A stretch of 56,129 bases of DNA from JBBKWQ01 sp037969115 (GCA_037969115.1 JBBKWQ010000164.1:1-56129), one strand, 5' to 3'. Positions 16,548-25,398 are shown, counted from the stretch's first letter. Program-made: numbers and translations. The notes: generated from the letters alone by a model not told the origin.

Positions 16548-17861
16548 TCAGCCCATGACTGTGCCGGAGGTGACTGCCCGCTCTCGGCGTCGCGAGAACG
16601 AGCCCAGGTTGATCGACCGCCCCGTGAACGCTCCGGTGAACTGCACTGGGTCGCTGTCGTGGTCGTGCCCAGACATGGTCGCCTCGATGATGGCGCGCAT
16701 GAATTGTCCGGCCAGTGGTGCGTTCTTGAACTGGTTCCCACTCGTTGCGCATGCCATGAAATATCCGTGCAGCGACGAGCAATCGTAGATCGGCACCCAG
16801 TCGTCGGACGCGTCGTACAGCGCGGCCAAACCGGTCGGATGCGGCGGAACGCCGAAGTCGGGTATCCGACGCGCCACGCGCATCATCGTGGTCTCCCACA
16901 CGTCGACGGTGGTGTGTTCGGAGTTGGAATCCGGGTCGTCTACCCAGTGCAGGACATCGCACTCGGGCTCGGCCCCGCCGATCAGCAGGGTGCCGCCGGG
17001 CTGCGGACGGAAGTACTGCCCGATATCGAGATCGGAGACGAGTGGCGCACCGTCTTCGAGTGCAGCCCCGCGAGGAGCACGAGCGACGAACACCTCCTGA
17101 CGGAGGGCCCGATGCGTGATCGTCATCTCCGATGACACGCCCGCCAACTCATTGATGCGACTCGAGTGCGGTCCACCCACGTTGACCACGACCGATGCCG
17201 CAATCTGGTCACCGCTCGCCAGTTCCACCCCGACAACCCGCCCACCGTCGTCGCTGCGCACGATGCGGGTGACCTCGGAGTTGAGCCGGAACCGGGCACC
17301 GTGTTCACGAGCCGCGAACGCAAGGTTCCTCGCGGCCAAGGTCGGGTCGTCGATGAACCCGCTGTTGGGGTTGTAGACGGCACTGATCTCGCCGACCGCA
17401 TCGTCGGCGAAGGCGGGATCGTCGATCCGTTTCGGCGGGTAGAACTTGCCGGTGTCGATCCAGGGGTATCGCCGCCGGATCGCCTCGGCGTCGAGGTCGT
17501 CGTACGGGATGTCGAGCTCGTCCCAGAGAGGCAGGATGGTGGCGAGGTCGTAGCCGGTGGTTCGAAAGATCAGATTGCCGGTCTCGATGTAGCGCGCCAT
17601 GCCGTCTGGATCGACCACTCCGAGATGGCCTTCCCAGTCGAACCACATCTGCGCGGATTCCCAGGCAGCGAGGATCGGGTCGCGAGTGGAGTAGCTGTAC
17701 CGGATGATCGCCGAAGAGGCGCTGGTGGACCCTGCACCGATACCCGGTCCACGATCGACCGCGACCACCGAATGCCCGTTGCGGGCGAGTTCGAGCGCGA
17801 CGGCACTCCCGATCACGCCCGCCCCGATCACGACCACATCGTGCTGGACGTTCGAACTCAT
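16548..17861 (-). CDS. DAO-family FAD-dependent oxidase/dehydrogenase (sarcosine/dimethylglycine oxidase-like)
   Basis: A 437-residue D-amino-acid-oxidase-type flavoprotein. The N-terminus has the dinucleotide fold (VVVIGAGVIGSAVALELARNG) and VDRGPGIGAGSTSASSAIIR, where the FAD would bind. VVNVGGPHS, DWVPIYD and YFMACATSGNQFKNAP occur late, as in sarcosine oxidase beta and dimethylglycine dehydrogenase relatives. It lacks the GcvT-type C-terminal domain of the 39004 protein. Known relatives oxidise N-methyl amines to formaldehyde or methylene-THF. It starts 10 bp after the MetF-like gene, which fits oxidation of a secondary or tertiary amine left after the corrinoid step. Confidence 0.87.
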   Translation of the reverse strand: MSSNVQHDVVVIGAGVIGSAVALELARNGHSVVAVDRGPGIGAGSTSASSAIIRYSYSTRDPILAAWESAQMWFDWEGHLGVVDPDGMARYIETGNLIFRTTGYDLATILPLWDELDIPYDDLDAEAIRRRYPWIDTGKFYPPKRIDDPAFADDAVGEISAVYNPNSGFIDDPTLAARNLAFAAREHGARFRLNSEVTRIVRSDDGGRVVGVELASGDQIAASVVVNVGGPHSSRINELAGVSSEMTITHRALRQEVFVARAPRGAALEDGAPLVSDLDIGQYFRPQPGGTLLIGGAEPECDVLHWVDDPDSNSEHTTVDVWETTMMRVARRIPDFGVPPHPTGLAALYDASDDWVPIYDCSSLHGYFMACATSGNQFKNAPLAGQFMRAIIEATMSGHDHDSDPVQFTGAFTGRSINLGSFSRRRERAVTSGTVMG

Positions 17862-17871
17862 GGATGGATCC

Positions 17872-18891
17872 CTATTCCGTGTCGCCCACGATCGCTTGCT
17901 GCCACTGGACCGTCTCGGCAACCGCGTTGAACGTGAACGAATGTAGACCAGCGATTCCGAGTTGCTCCGCATCGTCAGCGAACGCAGTGACGATGTCGGT
18001 CGGGTCGTATCCGCCGGGCGCCATCATCTTCATCACCGTCGAGCGGTTCTTGCTGAGGTAACGCAACGACGAACCGATCCCCAACCGGGTGCCCATCGAC
18101 ATCAGCCGGGCACGATCGACCACACCGGGTACGCCGAGGCGTACCGGCAGGGCGAACCCGCGAGCACGTTCGCCCAGCAGCCACGAACGGATCTTCTCCT
18201 CGTCGAAGCACATCTGGGTCGAGGCCCAACCGTCGACGCCGTATTCGGCGAGCAACGCCTGCTTGGCGAGCAGCGCCTCGTCGATCACGCTCTGGTCGAT
18301 GAGGGCATGCCCGTCGGGGTAGGCCGTGATGCCCACGCGTTGCACACCGGAGTCGTGTTCGAGGAACTCACGGATGAACTCCAACGCCCCTTCGTACGGT
18401 CCAGCGGCCTCCGGCGAGTCTCCTGCGATCACGAACACCTCGTCGAGTTCGTGGGCCTTCACCCACGCGGCGAGCGCCGCGACCTCTTCCTTGTTCTCGA
18501 CCATACGGGCCGAGAAATGCGGTACGACGTTGTGGCCCGCGTTGGCGATGCGCTCGGTGTATTCCTGCGTGAGCGGAATTCCCTTCACGGGCGAGCAGGT
18601 CACCGACACGTACGACGCGGGCGGCAAAGCGGCGATCGCCTGGTCGACCGACTTCATCGGAACGAGCTCGTAGTGCAGGTTGGCCACCAACTCACGCATG
18701 GCCGCCGACACGGTCGGTGCGGATGTGCCGTTGGAGGACACCGCCGTCGAGTCGGTGTCCGTGGGGTTCCTCGTCGGGGAACTCGAGAACGGCGAGAGTT
18801 TCTTCAGCATCGTGCGCATCGCAGTGGTCCAGTCTCTGTGAGCAGTTCGGTCGGGGTCGGGGGAACGGTCGGGTAGCGGATTCGACGTCAC
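17872..18891 (-). CDS. Methylenetetrahydrofolate reductase-like protein (MetF family)
   Basis: A 339-residue protein with a TIM-barrel MetF-like core from about residue 65. Visible features are ELVPMKSVDQAI, YVSVTCSPVKG, HNVVPHFSARMV, EVFVIAGDSPEA and VGITAYPDGHALID. MetF interconverts 5-methyl- and 5,10-methylene-THF. In this pathway it would run in the oxidative direction on methyl-THF produced at 22577-23488. The GTG at 18891 forms a GTGA overlap with the mttB stop, which supports it, and an ATG at 18819 would remove a variable leader. The first 60 residues are Ser/Thr-rich with no counterpart in classical MetF. Confidence 0.82.
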   Translation of the reverse strand: MTSNPLPDRSPDPDRTAHRDWTTAMRTMLKKLSPFSSSPTRNPTDTDSTAVSSNGTSAPTVSAAMRELVANLHYELVPMKSVDQAIAALPPASYVSVTCSPVKGIPLTQEYTERIANAGHNVVPHFSARMVENKEEVAALAAWVKAHELDEVFVIAGDSPEAAGPYEGALEFIREFLEHDSGVQRVGITAYPDGHALIDQSVIDEALLAKQALLAEYGVDGWASTQMCFDEEKIRSWLLGERARGFALPVRLGVPGVVDRARLMSMGTRLGIGSSLRYLSKNRSTVMKMMAPGGYDPTDIVTAFADDAEQLGIAGLHSFTFNAVAETVQWQQAIVGDTE

Positions 18892-20453
18892 GCGAAGGCG
18901 TCGGGGAGCTCCGCCTTGCGGCGCGCGACGTAGTCACGTAACTCCTCGTCGATCGAGTCGTCGATGGGGGGCGGCTCATAGGCGGCGAGCTCGGCCTTCC
19001 AGAGCGCGTTGGCCCGCTTGGCCGCATCGAGTTGGCCGTCCTCGGTCCACTGCTCGAAGCTGGCGTTGTCGGCGGTGGTCGAGCGGTAGAACGCGTGCTC
19101 GAAGTTTGCGAGGGTGTGGGCGGTTCCGAGGAAGTGGTTGCCCGGTGGGTTGTCGCGAATCGCATCGAGTGCCTGGCCGTTCTCGCTCAGATCGAGCCCC
19201 TTGGCGAAGGTGGCCATCATGCCGAGTTGGTCGGCGTCGAGCACGAACTTCTCGTACCCGACCGCGAGGCCACCTTCGAGCCATCCCGCGGCGTGGAGCA
19301 CGAAGTTCACGCCTGCCATCACGGTCGGCAACAACGTGTTTGCACTCTCGTAGGCCGCTTGCGCGTCGGGCAGCTTCGATGCCGTGAGCGAACCGCCCGA
19401 CCGGAACGGCACACCGAGTCGGCGGGCGAGTGCAGCGACGGTGTACAACACGATCGCCGGTTCGGGGGTGCCGAAGGTCGGAGCGCCCGTCTGCATCGAC
19501 ATCGAACTGGCGAACGAGCCGAACACGACGGGCGCTCCCGGCCGGACGAGCTGCGTGAAGGCCATGGCCGCCAACGCTTCGGAGAGGGTTTGAGCCGCGA
19601 CGCCGGCCGACGTGGCGGGCGCCATGGCGCCGGCGAGTATGAACGGAGTGATGATGCAGGCCTGGTTGGCCGATGCGTACACCTCCGCCGCTTCGAGCAT
19701 CGACCCGTCCCAGATCAGAGGTGACGACGCGTTGATGAGGCTCGTCATCACCGTTCGATCCTGGAGGTCGCCGCCGAACCCGATTCGCGCCATCTCGATA
19801 CTGTCGACAGCGCGCTCACCGGCGGTGACCGAGCCCATGAACGCCTTGTCGCTGTAGCGCAGATGGGCGTACACCATGTCGAGGTGCCGTTTACTCACCG
19901 GCACGTCGACCGGTTCGCAGACCGTGCCACCGCTGTGATGCAGGTAGGGCGAGCGATACGCGAGCTTCACGATGTTCTCGAAATCGGCCAGCGTGGCGTA
20001 GCGACGGCCGCCGTCGAGGTCGTACACGAACGGCGAACCGTAGTTGGGCGCGAACACCGTGGCGTCGCCGCCGATCTGGACGTTGTGGACGGGGTTGCGG
20101 GCGTGCTGCGTGTAGACCGCCGGTGCCGTGGCCCGGACGATGCTGCGACACAGCCCACGCGGGAACCTGACGCGGTCGCCCTCGATGTCGGCGCCCGCTT
20201 CACGGAATCGTTCGATAGCCGACGGGTAGTCGCGGATCTCGACGCCGACCTCTTCGAGGATCGTGTCCGCATTGTGTTCCAAGAGTTCGAGGCCCTCGTC
20301 GGACACGATCTCGAACGGGCGCAAGGTCCGCGTGACGAACGCCTCCGCCTCGGTCGTGTTCGACGCACGAGCGGATTGCCGTCCGGCCCGGCCACCACCT
20401 CGGCGCCGAGGTTCGGCTGCTCCTTCGGTGGGTGGGTCGCCGTGCTCGGTCAT
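18888..20453 (-). CDS. MttB-family (non-pyrrolysine) amine:corrinoid methyltransferase, paralogue 1
   Basis: A 521-residue member of the trimethylamine methyltransferase superfamily (COG5598), which transfers a methyl group from a quaternary or tertiary amine to Co(I) corrinoid. Characteristic stretches are GLELLEHNADTILEEVG, TPFILAGAMAPATSAG, QLVRPGAPVVFGSF and HAAGWLEGGLAVGYEKFVLD. The frame has no in-frame TAG, so it resembles the glycine-betaine-type MtgB group rather than pyrrolysine enzymes. The N-terminus is Arg/Gly-rich (RRRGGGRAGRQSARA). The ATG at 20453 overlaps the reactivase stop (ATGA). Substrate unknown: glycine betaine, proline betaine, carnitine and others are known for this superfamily. 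Confidence 0.9.
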   Translation of the reverse strand: MTEHGDPPTEGAAEPRRRGGGRAGRQSARASNTTEAEAFVTRTLRPFEIVSDEGLELLEHNADTILEEVGVEIRDYPSAIERFREAGADIEGDRVRFPRGLCRSIVRATAPAVYTQHARNPVHNVQIGGDATVFAPNYGSPFVYDLDGGRRYATLADFENIVKLAYRSPYLHHSGGTVCEPVDVPVSKRHLDMVYAHLRYSDKAFMGSVTAGERAVDSIEMARIGFGGDLQDRTVMTSLINASSPLIWDGSMLEAAEVYASANQACIITPFILAGAMAPATSAGVAAQTLSEALAAMAFTQLVRPGAPVVFGSFASSMSMQTGAPTFGTPEPAIVLYTVAALARRLGVPFRSGGSLTASKLPDAQAAYESANTLLPTVMAGVNFVLHAAGWLEGGLAVGYEKFVLDADQLGMMATFAKGLDLSENGQALDAIRDNPPGNHFLGTAHTLANFEHAFYRSTTADNASFEQWTEDGQLDAAKRANALWKAELAAYEPPPIDDSIDEELRDYVARRKAELPDAFA

Positions 20454-22567
20454 GCCTCTACTCCAGTGCCTCGTGCGGATGTGTCGCGAACCGATTCGGC
20501 CTCGAGTCGATTCGACCGTTCTTGGGTGCGGCGACGTCGGCCTTTCGCCGCACCGTCGGCCTTGGGCTTCGAGGCCGGCAGCGCAACCAGCCTCGACAGG
20601 TTCGGCGTCGGTGCCGTCGCGTGGGGAAACGCCATCGCGTCGATGAACAGTTCCTGGAACCGTGGCTCGATCGCAGTTTCGATCTTCACCACCGAACGCG
20701 CCGTGGTCTCCATCTCGCTGCGCAGCGATCGCGACAGCAACGCTTGAACCGCACCGGTTCCTGCTGCGTTGCCGACCGCACGAACACCCTCGAGGGGGCA
20801 ATCGGGGACCAGACCGAGCACCATGGCGTGCAACGGGTCGATGTGTGCGCCGAATGCTCCTGCCAGGCGAATGTCGACCACCGCGGGCGATCCGGCGTGC
20901 TCGACGAGCAGGTCGATACCGGCACGCAACGCCGCCTTCGCGAGCTGCACCGCGCGCACGTCGTTCTGTGTGATCGCGATGCGATCGGGCGATGTCTCGG
21001 ACGACGCCCGACCGCCGGAGCGCCCGTCCCACAGCACGTAGGCGAACGTCCTGCCGTCTTGCACGACGCGTGATGACCGCGCCGTCAGTTCTCCCCGAAT
21101 CGTGCCGTCTGGATCGACGATGCCGGCCAGGTACATCTCGGCGATCACATCGATGATGCCGGAGCCACAGATTCCCGAGATTCCGGTGGCACCGATCGTG
21201 GCGATCGACGCGGCGAAGTCGGAGTGATCCGACCACACGTCGCAGCCGATCACCTTGATCCGTGGTTCGAGGGTCTCGGGATCGATGCGAACGCCCTCGA
21301 TGGCGCCGGCGGTGGCCCGCTGCCCCGAACTGATCTGCGCCCCTTCGAACGCTGGACCGGTCGGGCTCGATGCGGCGAACTGCCGCTCGCGATTCCCGAG
21401 CACGATCTCGGCGTTGGTGCCGACGTCGACCAGTAGTTGCATCGCCTCGCTGCGATGAGGGCCTTCGGCGAGGATCGCCGCGGTCGTGTCGGCGCCGACG
21501 TGGCCGGCGATACACGGACCGACGTAGAACCTTGCGTTGGGCAGCTCCAGATCGAGTGACGTGGCCGACCCGGTCACCGGTTCGTCGGTGGCGAGTGTGA
21601 AGGGCGCCTGACCGAGTGGCGTCGGGTCGATACCGAGCAACAGGTGGTGCATGATCGGGTTGCCGACGAGCACGACCTCCAACACGTACCCACGAGCGGT
21701 GCCGACCTGATCGACCAGGTCACCGATCAGCCCGTCGAGCGCCGTTCGCACCGCACCGGTGAGTTCGACGTCGCCGCCCGGATTCATCATCACGTACGAC
21801 ACGCGACTCATGAGATCCTCGCCGAAGCGGATCTGAGGATTCATGCGGCCCGAGCTCGCGAGCACGTCGCCGGTGGTGAGGTCACACAGGTGCCCGGCGA
21901 TCGTGGTGGAGCCGACGTCGATTGCGACGCCGTAGGCCGCGTCGACGAAACCCGGCCAGATCGCGACGATCCGATCGCGGGCATCACCGTGTTCGATTGC
22001 CACGGTGACCGCTCCCTCGCCCCGTTCGAGGGCGGGTTGCAACGAGGCGAGCACCGAATGTGCCGACGACACCGCCGGCTCCGCCCGTCCGTGCTGTTCG
22101 GCGACGGCACGCTTCACCACCGACGACGCGGAGGCTTCATCACCCAGCAACGCCTTCGGGATCTCGACGTAGAACAGCGAGAACGACGGGTCGACCACGA
22201 TTGGCGGGAGGTCGAGGTCTTTCCGGACGACCTGCCGGTGCACCTGACTCGACGGCGGGACGTCGATCACGATGTCGCCGTGGATATGCGCAGCGCACCC
22301 GAGCCGCTGGCCGGCCACGAGCGGGCGATTGCCGCGATAGTCGACCTCGATCCACGCCGGCTCGCTCAACGCTCCCGCTGTGGCGGTGATTCCCCATTTG
22401 GCGAACGAGCCGAGGGCAGGCACGATCTGGCAGCGGCCGCAGATGCCACGTCCACCACACACGGTGTCGAGGTCGACGCCGAGATCGCGCGCCGCTTCCA
22501 GCACCGTCGTCGCATCCGCGACGGAGCCCGAGAGCCCCGACGGCGTGAACACAACTCGGTGGGTCAT
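20450..22567 (-). CDS. ASKHA-domain corrinoid reductive activator with 2Fe-2S domain (RACo-like)
   Basis: A 705-residue activator that reduces inactive Co(II) corrinoid to Co(I) at the cost of ATP. Residues 1-95 form a plant-type [2Fe-2S] ferredoxin domain with Cys37, Cys43, Cys46 and Cys91 (CGGRGICGRC, then RLGC). The large C-terminal part is the ASKHA ATPase region: GVAIDVGSTTIAGHL, LLVDVGTNAEIVLG, SGICGSGIIDVIAEM and LAGAFGAHIDP. It ends in a basic tail (KGRRRRTQERSNR) not needed by the fold. The order and length match RACo-type proteins of acetogen and betaine-demethylase clusters. It lies 9 bp behind the pterin methyltransferase. Confidence 0.92.
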   Translation of the reverse strand: MTHRVVFTPSGLSGSVADATTVLEAARDLGVDLDTVCGGRGICGRCQIVPALGSFAKWGITATAGALSEPAWIEVDYRGNRPLVAGQRLGCAAHIHGDIVIDVPPSSQVHRQVVRKDLDLPPIVVDPSFSLFYVEIPKALLGDEASASSVVKRAVAEQHGRAEPAVSSAHSVLASLQPALERGEGAVTVAIEHGDARDRIVAIWPGFVDAAYGVAIDVGSTTIAGHLCDLTTGDVLASSGRMNPQIRFGEDLMSRVSYVMMNPGGDVELTGAVRTALDGLIGDLVDQVGTARGYVLEVVLVGNPIMHHLLLGIDPTPLGQAPFTLATDEPVTGSATSLDLELPNARFYVGPCIAGHVGADTTAAILAEGPHRSEAMQLLVDVGTNAEIVLGNRERQFAASSPTGPAFEGAQISSGQRATAGAIEGVRIDPETLEPRIKVIGCDVWSDHSDFAASIATIGATGISGICGSGIIDVIAEMYLAGIVDPDGTIRGELTARSSRVVQDGRTFAYVLWDGRSGGRASSETSPDRIAITQNDVRAVQLAKAALRAGIDLLVEHAGSPAVVDIRLAGAFGAHIDPLHAMVLGLVPDCPLEGVRAVGNAAGTGAVQALLSRSLRSEMETTARSVVKIETAIEPRFQELFIDAMAFPHATAPTPNLSRLVALPASKPKADGAAKGRRRRTQERSNRLEAESVRDTSARGTGVEA

Positions 22568-22576
22568 CGCTGGTTC

Positions 22577-23488
22577 CTATTCAGCGACGCGTCGCTGGCG
22601 GCGGCCGCCGCGGGCACCGCGGCCGCCTTCCCCGGTCGGAGCATTGGGGTCACGGTTGGCCCGGATCCAGGCGGCGCAGTCACGATCGTTGCCCGCCAGG
22701 ACGTCGGCGGCCATCACGGCCGCTTTCACCTCGGGGTGCATCGGGTTCATGATCGCGGAGGTCATGCCGGACGCGATCGCCATCGACAGGAACGTGCCGG
22801 TGACGATGTGTCGGTTGGGGAGCCCGAAGCTCACGTTCGAGGCACCGCAGGTGGTGTTCACGCCGAGTTCGTTGCGCAACCGTCGAATCAGCCGGAACGC
22901 CTGCTGGCCGGCAGTACCCATCGCCCCGATCGGCATCACCAGCGGGTCGACCACCACATCGGCACGGCCGATACCGTGATCGGCCGCACGGTTCACGATC
23001 TTCTCGGCGACCGCGTATCGCACGTCGGGGTCGACTGAGATCCCGGTCTCATCGTTCGAGATCGCCACCACCGCAGCGCCGTATTTCGCCACGAGCGGCA
23101 GGACGCGTTCGAGCACTTCGTCCTCGCCGGTCACGGAGTTCACCAGTGCCTTGCCCTGATACACCCCGAGCCCGGCCTCGAGCGCCTCGATGATCGACGA
23201 GTCGATCGACAGGGGTACGTCGGTGACGCTCTGCACCAGCTTGATGGCGTGTGCGAGAAGCGCCGGCTCGTCGGCGAGCGGGATGCCAGCGTTCACGTCG
23301 AGCATGTGCGCTCCGGCCGCGACCTGGGCCAGGGCATCGGCCTCGACGCGGCTGAAGTCGCCGTTCTTCATCTCTTCGGCGAGCAACTTGCGGCCCGTCG
23401 GATTGATGCGTTCGCCGATCATCACGAACGGTCGGTCGAAACCGATCGCGATCTCCCGAGACGCCGAACTGATCATCGTGTCGGTCAT
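22577..23488 (-). CDS. Methyltetrahydrofolate:corrinoid methyltransferase (pterin-binding, MtgA/AcsE-like)
   Basis: A 303-residue pterin-binding TIM-barrel enzyme that moves the methyl from methyl-corrinoid to THF. It shows FVMIGERINPTGRKLL, GAHMLDVNAGIP, PLSIDSSIIEALEAGL, NSVTGED and the Asn-rich GASNVSFGLPNRH motif near the active site. All are typical of the MtgA/AcsE group. The C-terminus adds a Gly/Arg-rich tail (GEGGRGARGGRRQRR) beyond the usual end. The ATG at 23488 overlaps the stop of the PF13769 gene (ATGA). It links the corrinoid step to the folate oxidation arm encoded at 17872 and at 28731-31355. Confidence 0.93.
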   Translation of the reverse strand: MTDTMISSASREIAIGFDRPFVMIGERINPTGRKLLAEEMKNGDFSRVEADALAQVAAGAHMLDVNAGIPLADEPALLAHAIKLVQSVTDVPLSIDSSIIEALEAGLGVYQGKALVNSVTGEDEVLERVLPLVAKYGAAVVAISNDETGISVDPDVRYAVAEKIVNRAADHGIGRADVVVDPLVMPIGAMGTAGQQAFRLIRRLRNELGVNTTCGASNVSFGLPNRHIVTGTFLSMAIASGMTSAIMNPMHPEVKAAVMAADVLAGNDRDCAAWIRANRDPNAPTGEGGRGARGGRRQRRVAE

Positions 23489-23946
23489 GGTGCTTCCCCT
23501 TCGGCTCCTTCGAGCGGTTCGTTCTGTGCCTTCTGGGCGTTCTGGTCGGCTGCGGAGGCAGCTTCGGATACGGATTCGTCGAGCTCTTCGAGAGCGAGGA
23601 GCTCGCGCTGGCTCACGACCTCGGCGCCGACGTCGGCTCGGAACCCTCCGGCGTAGGCCAACTTGCCCAGGTACTCCCTCGAGTACTCGGCCTCGAGCCG
23701 CGCCGCTTCAGCCTGTGCGGCTTCGGCGACGTCACCGTCGATCGTCATGCTCGTGCGCCGCCACTGCGCGATGTCCTGCTCGGCGGTATAGATCTTCGCC
23801 TTCTGCTTGGCGCGATCGATCGCACGCTGGAACTTGCCGGGCAGCACGACCTGGTGGCGCTCGCGTCCGAGCTGGCCGTTGACCTGCGCCGGGATGTCCC
23901 GCCAGAAGATCGTGACCACCTCGGGACCGTTCGAACCTCGCGGCAT
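23485..23946 (-). CDS. PF13769 'virulence factor' family protein of methyltransferase clusters
   Basis: A 153-residue protein whose first 100 residues match the small family misleadingly called virulence factor (PF13769). The conserved start TIFWRDIPAQVNGQ (about 13-25) and KFQRAIDRAKQKA are visible, then an Ala/Glu-rich helical stretch (AEAARLEAEYSREYLG). Residues about 118-153 are low-complexity Ala/Glu/Gln. No catalytic residue pattern or membrane segment is seen. It overlaps the DUF1638 gene by one base. In my knowledge this family recurs beside DUF1638 and corrinoid methyltransferase genes, so it is probably an accessory protein of the methyl transfer system. Confidence 0.75.
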   Translation of the reverse strand: MPRGSNGPEVVTIFWRDIPAQVNGQLGRERHQVVLPGKFQRAIDRAKQKAKIYTAEQDIAQWRRTSMTIDGDVAEAAQAEAARLEAEYSREYLGKLAYAGGFRADVGAEVVSQRELLALEELDESVSEAASAADQNAQKAQNEPLEGAEGEAP

Positions 23947-24557
23947 CAGCGAATCCTCCTCGGTAGACCGACGGCGACAGCGTCGGCAAAGTGGACACGA
24001 CCGACGTGGGCGTGTTCGAACTCGAGCCCCAGCAGACGGGCAGCCCGTCGTGCCGACTCGACGACGGTTTCGTCCTCGCTCTGCGAGATCAGCACGACGC
24101 GCACGTAGTTGCCGAAGTACGTCTCGAGCAGCTGCGGATGGCGGTCGAGCCCGAGGCCCTGCCAGATGAGCGCGTCGAAGTGTTTGGCGAGGAAGTCGGT
24201 GAGGTAGAACGTTCCGGGCTCGGCCTCGTGCATCTCGGCGAAACGCTCCGCGCCGGCGAAGAACTCGTAGCAGTGCGAGCCGGGAAGTCTGGTCACCGTG
24301 ACGCCCTGCTCGGCGCTGCGTTCGAGGAACGCGTCGAGATGACCTCCCGTGCCACAGTCGGCGTAGCCCAGCAGGACGGGACGGTCACCGATGTCACGAA
24401 GTTGTTCCTCGATGGCCGGAACGATGCGTTCCGGCCGGTTGTGGAGCGGTGCTGGAAGGTAGCGGACCTCCACCTCGCTCTGCACACCCAGCTGATCGAG
24501 AACGGCTCGTAGGTCGCTTGCGAGGGCCCCGCACGCCAGTACGAGCGGTACGGTCAC
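23946..24557 (-). CDS. DUF1638 protein of corrinoid methyltransferase clusters
   Basis: A 203-residue soluble protein of DUF1638. Family features are LVLACGAL at the start, LHNRPERIVPAIEE, LLGYADCGTGGHLD and GSHCYEFFAG. Cys9, Cys68, His95 and Cys96 are candidate metal or corrinoid contacts, but this is inference. The GTG at 24557 forms a GTGA overlap with the corrinoid protein stop. Longer frames upstream have no family support. DUF1638 proteins are found with MttB-type genes in proteobacteria and actinobacteria, and no biochemical role is established to my knowledge. It lies directly behind the corrinoid protein, so its function is probably tied to it. Confidence 0.83.
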   Translation of the reverse strand: MTVPLVLACGALASDLRAVLDQLGVQSEVEVRYLPAPLHNRPERIVPAIEEQLRDIGDRPVLLGYADCGTGGHLDAFLERSAEQGVTVTRLPGSHCYEFFAGAERFAEMHEAEPGTFYLTDFLAKHFDALIWQGLGLDRHPQLLETYFGNYVRVVLISQSEDETVVESARRAARLLGLEFEHAHVGRVHFADAVAVGLPRRIR

Positions 24558-25282
24558 GCGACCGACGGGCCTGCTGGCTCGGCCCGGCGCAGCCGCCGGG
24601 CACCAACGAGTTCCTTGGCCATCTCGGCCGCGACCGCGGCATCGCGGCAATACCCGTCCGCACCGATCGCTTGCCCGAACTCCTCGTTCAGCGGCGCACC
24701 ACCACACAACACGATGTACTTCTCGCGCAACTGCTTCTCGGCGAGGGTGTCGATCACGACCTTCATGTACGGCATCGTGGTTGTGAGCAACGCCGACATG
24801 CCCAGGATGTCGGGCTGATGTAGTTCGAGCGCCGCGATGTACTTGTCGACGTCGCAGTTGATGCCGAGGTCGATGACCTCGAACCCGGCACCCTCCATCA
24901 TCATCGCGACGAGGTTCTTGCCGATGTCATGGATGTCACCCTTGACCGTGCCGATCACGATCTTGCCGACCGACTCGGCGCCGGTCTCGGCGAGCAGCGG
25001 CCGCAGGATCTCCATCCCGGCCTTCATGGCATTCGCGGACAACAGCACCTCGGGCACGAACAGGATCCCGTCGCGGAAGTCGATCCCGACGATGCGCATG
25101 CCCTCGACGAGTGCTTCGGCGAGCACCTTGTCGGGTCCCCATCCGCGGTCGAGCAGGATGGTGGTGCCCTCGACGATCTCGTCGGCGAGGCCGTCGTACA
25201 GGTCATCGTGCATCTGGGTCACGAGTTCTTCGGTCGGCAGCGTTGCCAGATCGATGTCGTCGTTGCCTTGGTCGTCGCTCAC
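24554..25282 (-). CDS. Corrinoid-binding methyl carrier protein (MtgC/MttC-like)
   Basis: A 242-residue two-domain methyl carrier. Residues about 10-95 form the helical cap domain and about 105-230 the B12-binding Rossmann-like domain. The base-off motif Asp-x-His-x-x-Gly is GDIHDIG (His118 would ligate cobalt), followed by GMSALLTTTMPYM and VLCGGAPL. It accepts the methyl from MttB-type enzymes and donates it to THF through the pterin methyltransferase. The GTG at 25282 has GGGAG 7 bases upstream, while an earlier GTG at 25294 has none. It is the first gene of the long operon and the only corrinoid protein in the window. Confidence 0.93.
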   Translation of the reverse strand: MSDDQGNDDIDLATLPTEELVTQMHDDLYDGLADEIVEGTTILLDRGWGPDKVLAEALVEGMRIVGIDFRDGILFVPEVLLSANAMKAGMEILRPLLAETGAESVGKIVIGTVKGDIHDIGKNLVAMMMEGAGFEVIDLGINCDVDKYIAALELHQPDILGMSALLTTTMPYMKVVIDTLAEKQLREKYIVLCGGAPLNEEFGQAIGADGYCRDAAVAAEMAKELVGARRLRRAEPAGPSVA

Positions 25283-25337
25283 GCGCGCTCCCACGTCTTA
25301 CGAAGGTGTGATCGTGCCATCACACGAGAATCCGGAT

Positions 25338-25363
25338 TGCGGAACGTGTCCGCATCGTGGAAC
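25338..25363 (-). promoter_or_regulatory. Putative IclR operator before the corrinoid operon
   Basis: The perfect inverted repeat TGCGGA-N5-TCCGCA lies at 25338-25354. On the minus strand two half-sites of the form GTTCCRC (plus strand GCGGAAC at 25339, GTGGAAC at 25357) are in direct orientation with 18-bp start-to-start spacing. They sit 57-81 bases upstream of the corrinoid protein start. The same half-site and spacing occur at 27184 and 31476. Confidence 0.6.
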
Positions 25364-25398
25364 ACTACCAGTTCTCAACGCAGTTGTACATCCGCTGC

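Noticed and set aside
18888..20453. Pyrrolysine-dependent trimethylamine methyltransferase
   Set aside because: No in-frame TAG occurs in either MttB-family gene; both belong to the non-pyrrolysine group.
23485..23946. Virulence function suggested by the family name of the PF13769 protein
   Set aside because: The name is historical; the genomic context is methyl transfer, and nothing in the window relates to pathogenesis.
25283..25398. Cobalamin riboswitch before the corrinoid operon
   Set aside because: The gap is only about 115 bases and no B12-box-like segment or matching fold was seen; the inverted repeat fits an operator better.
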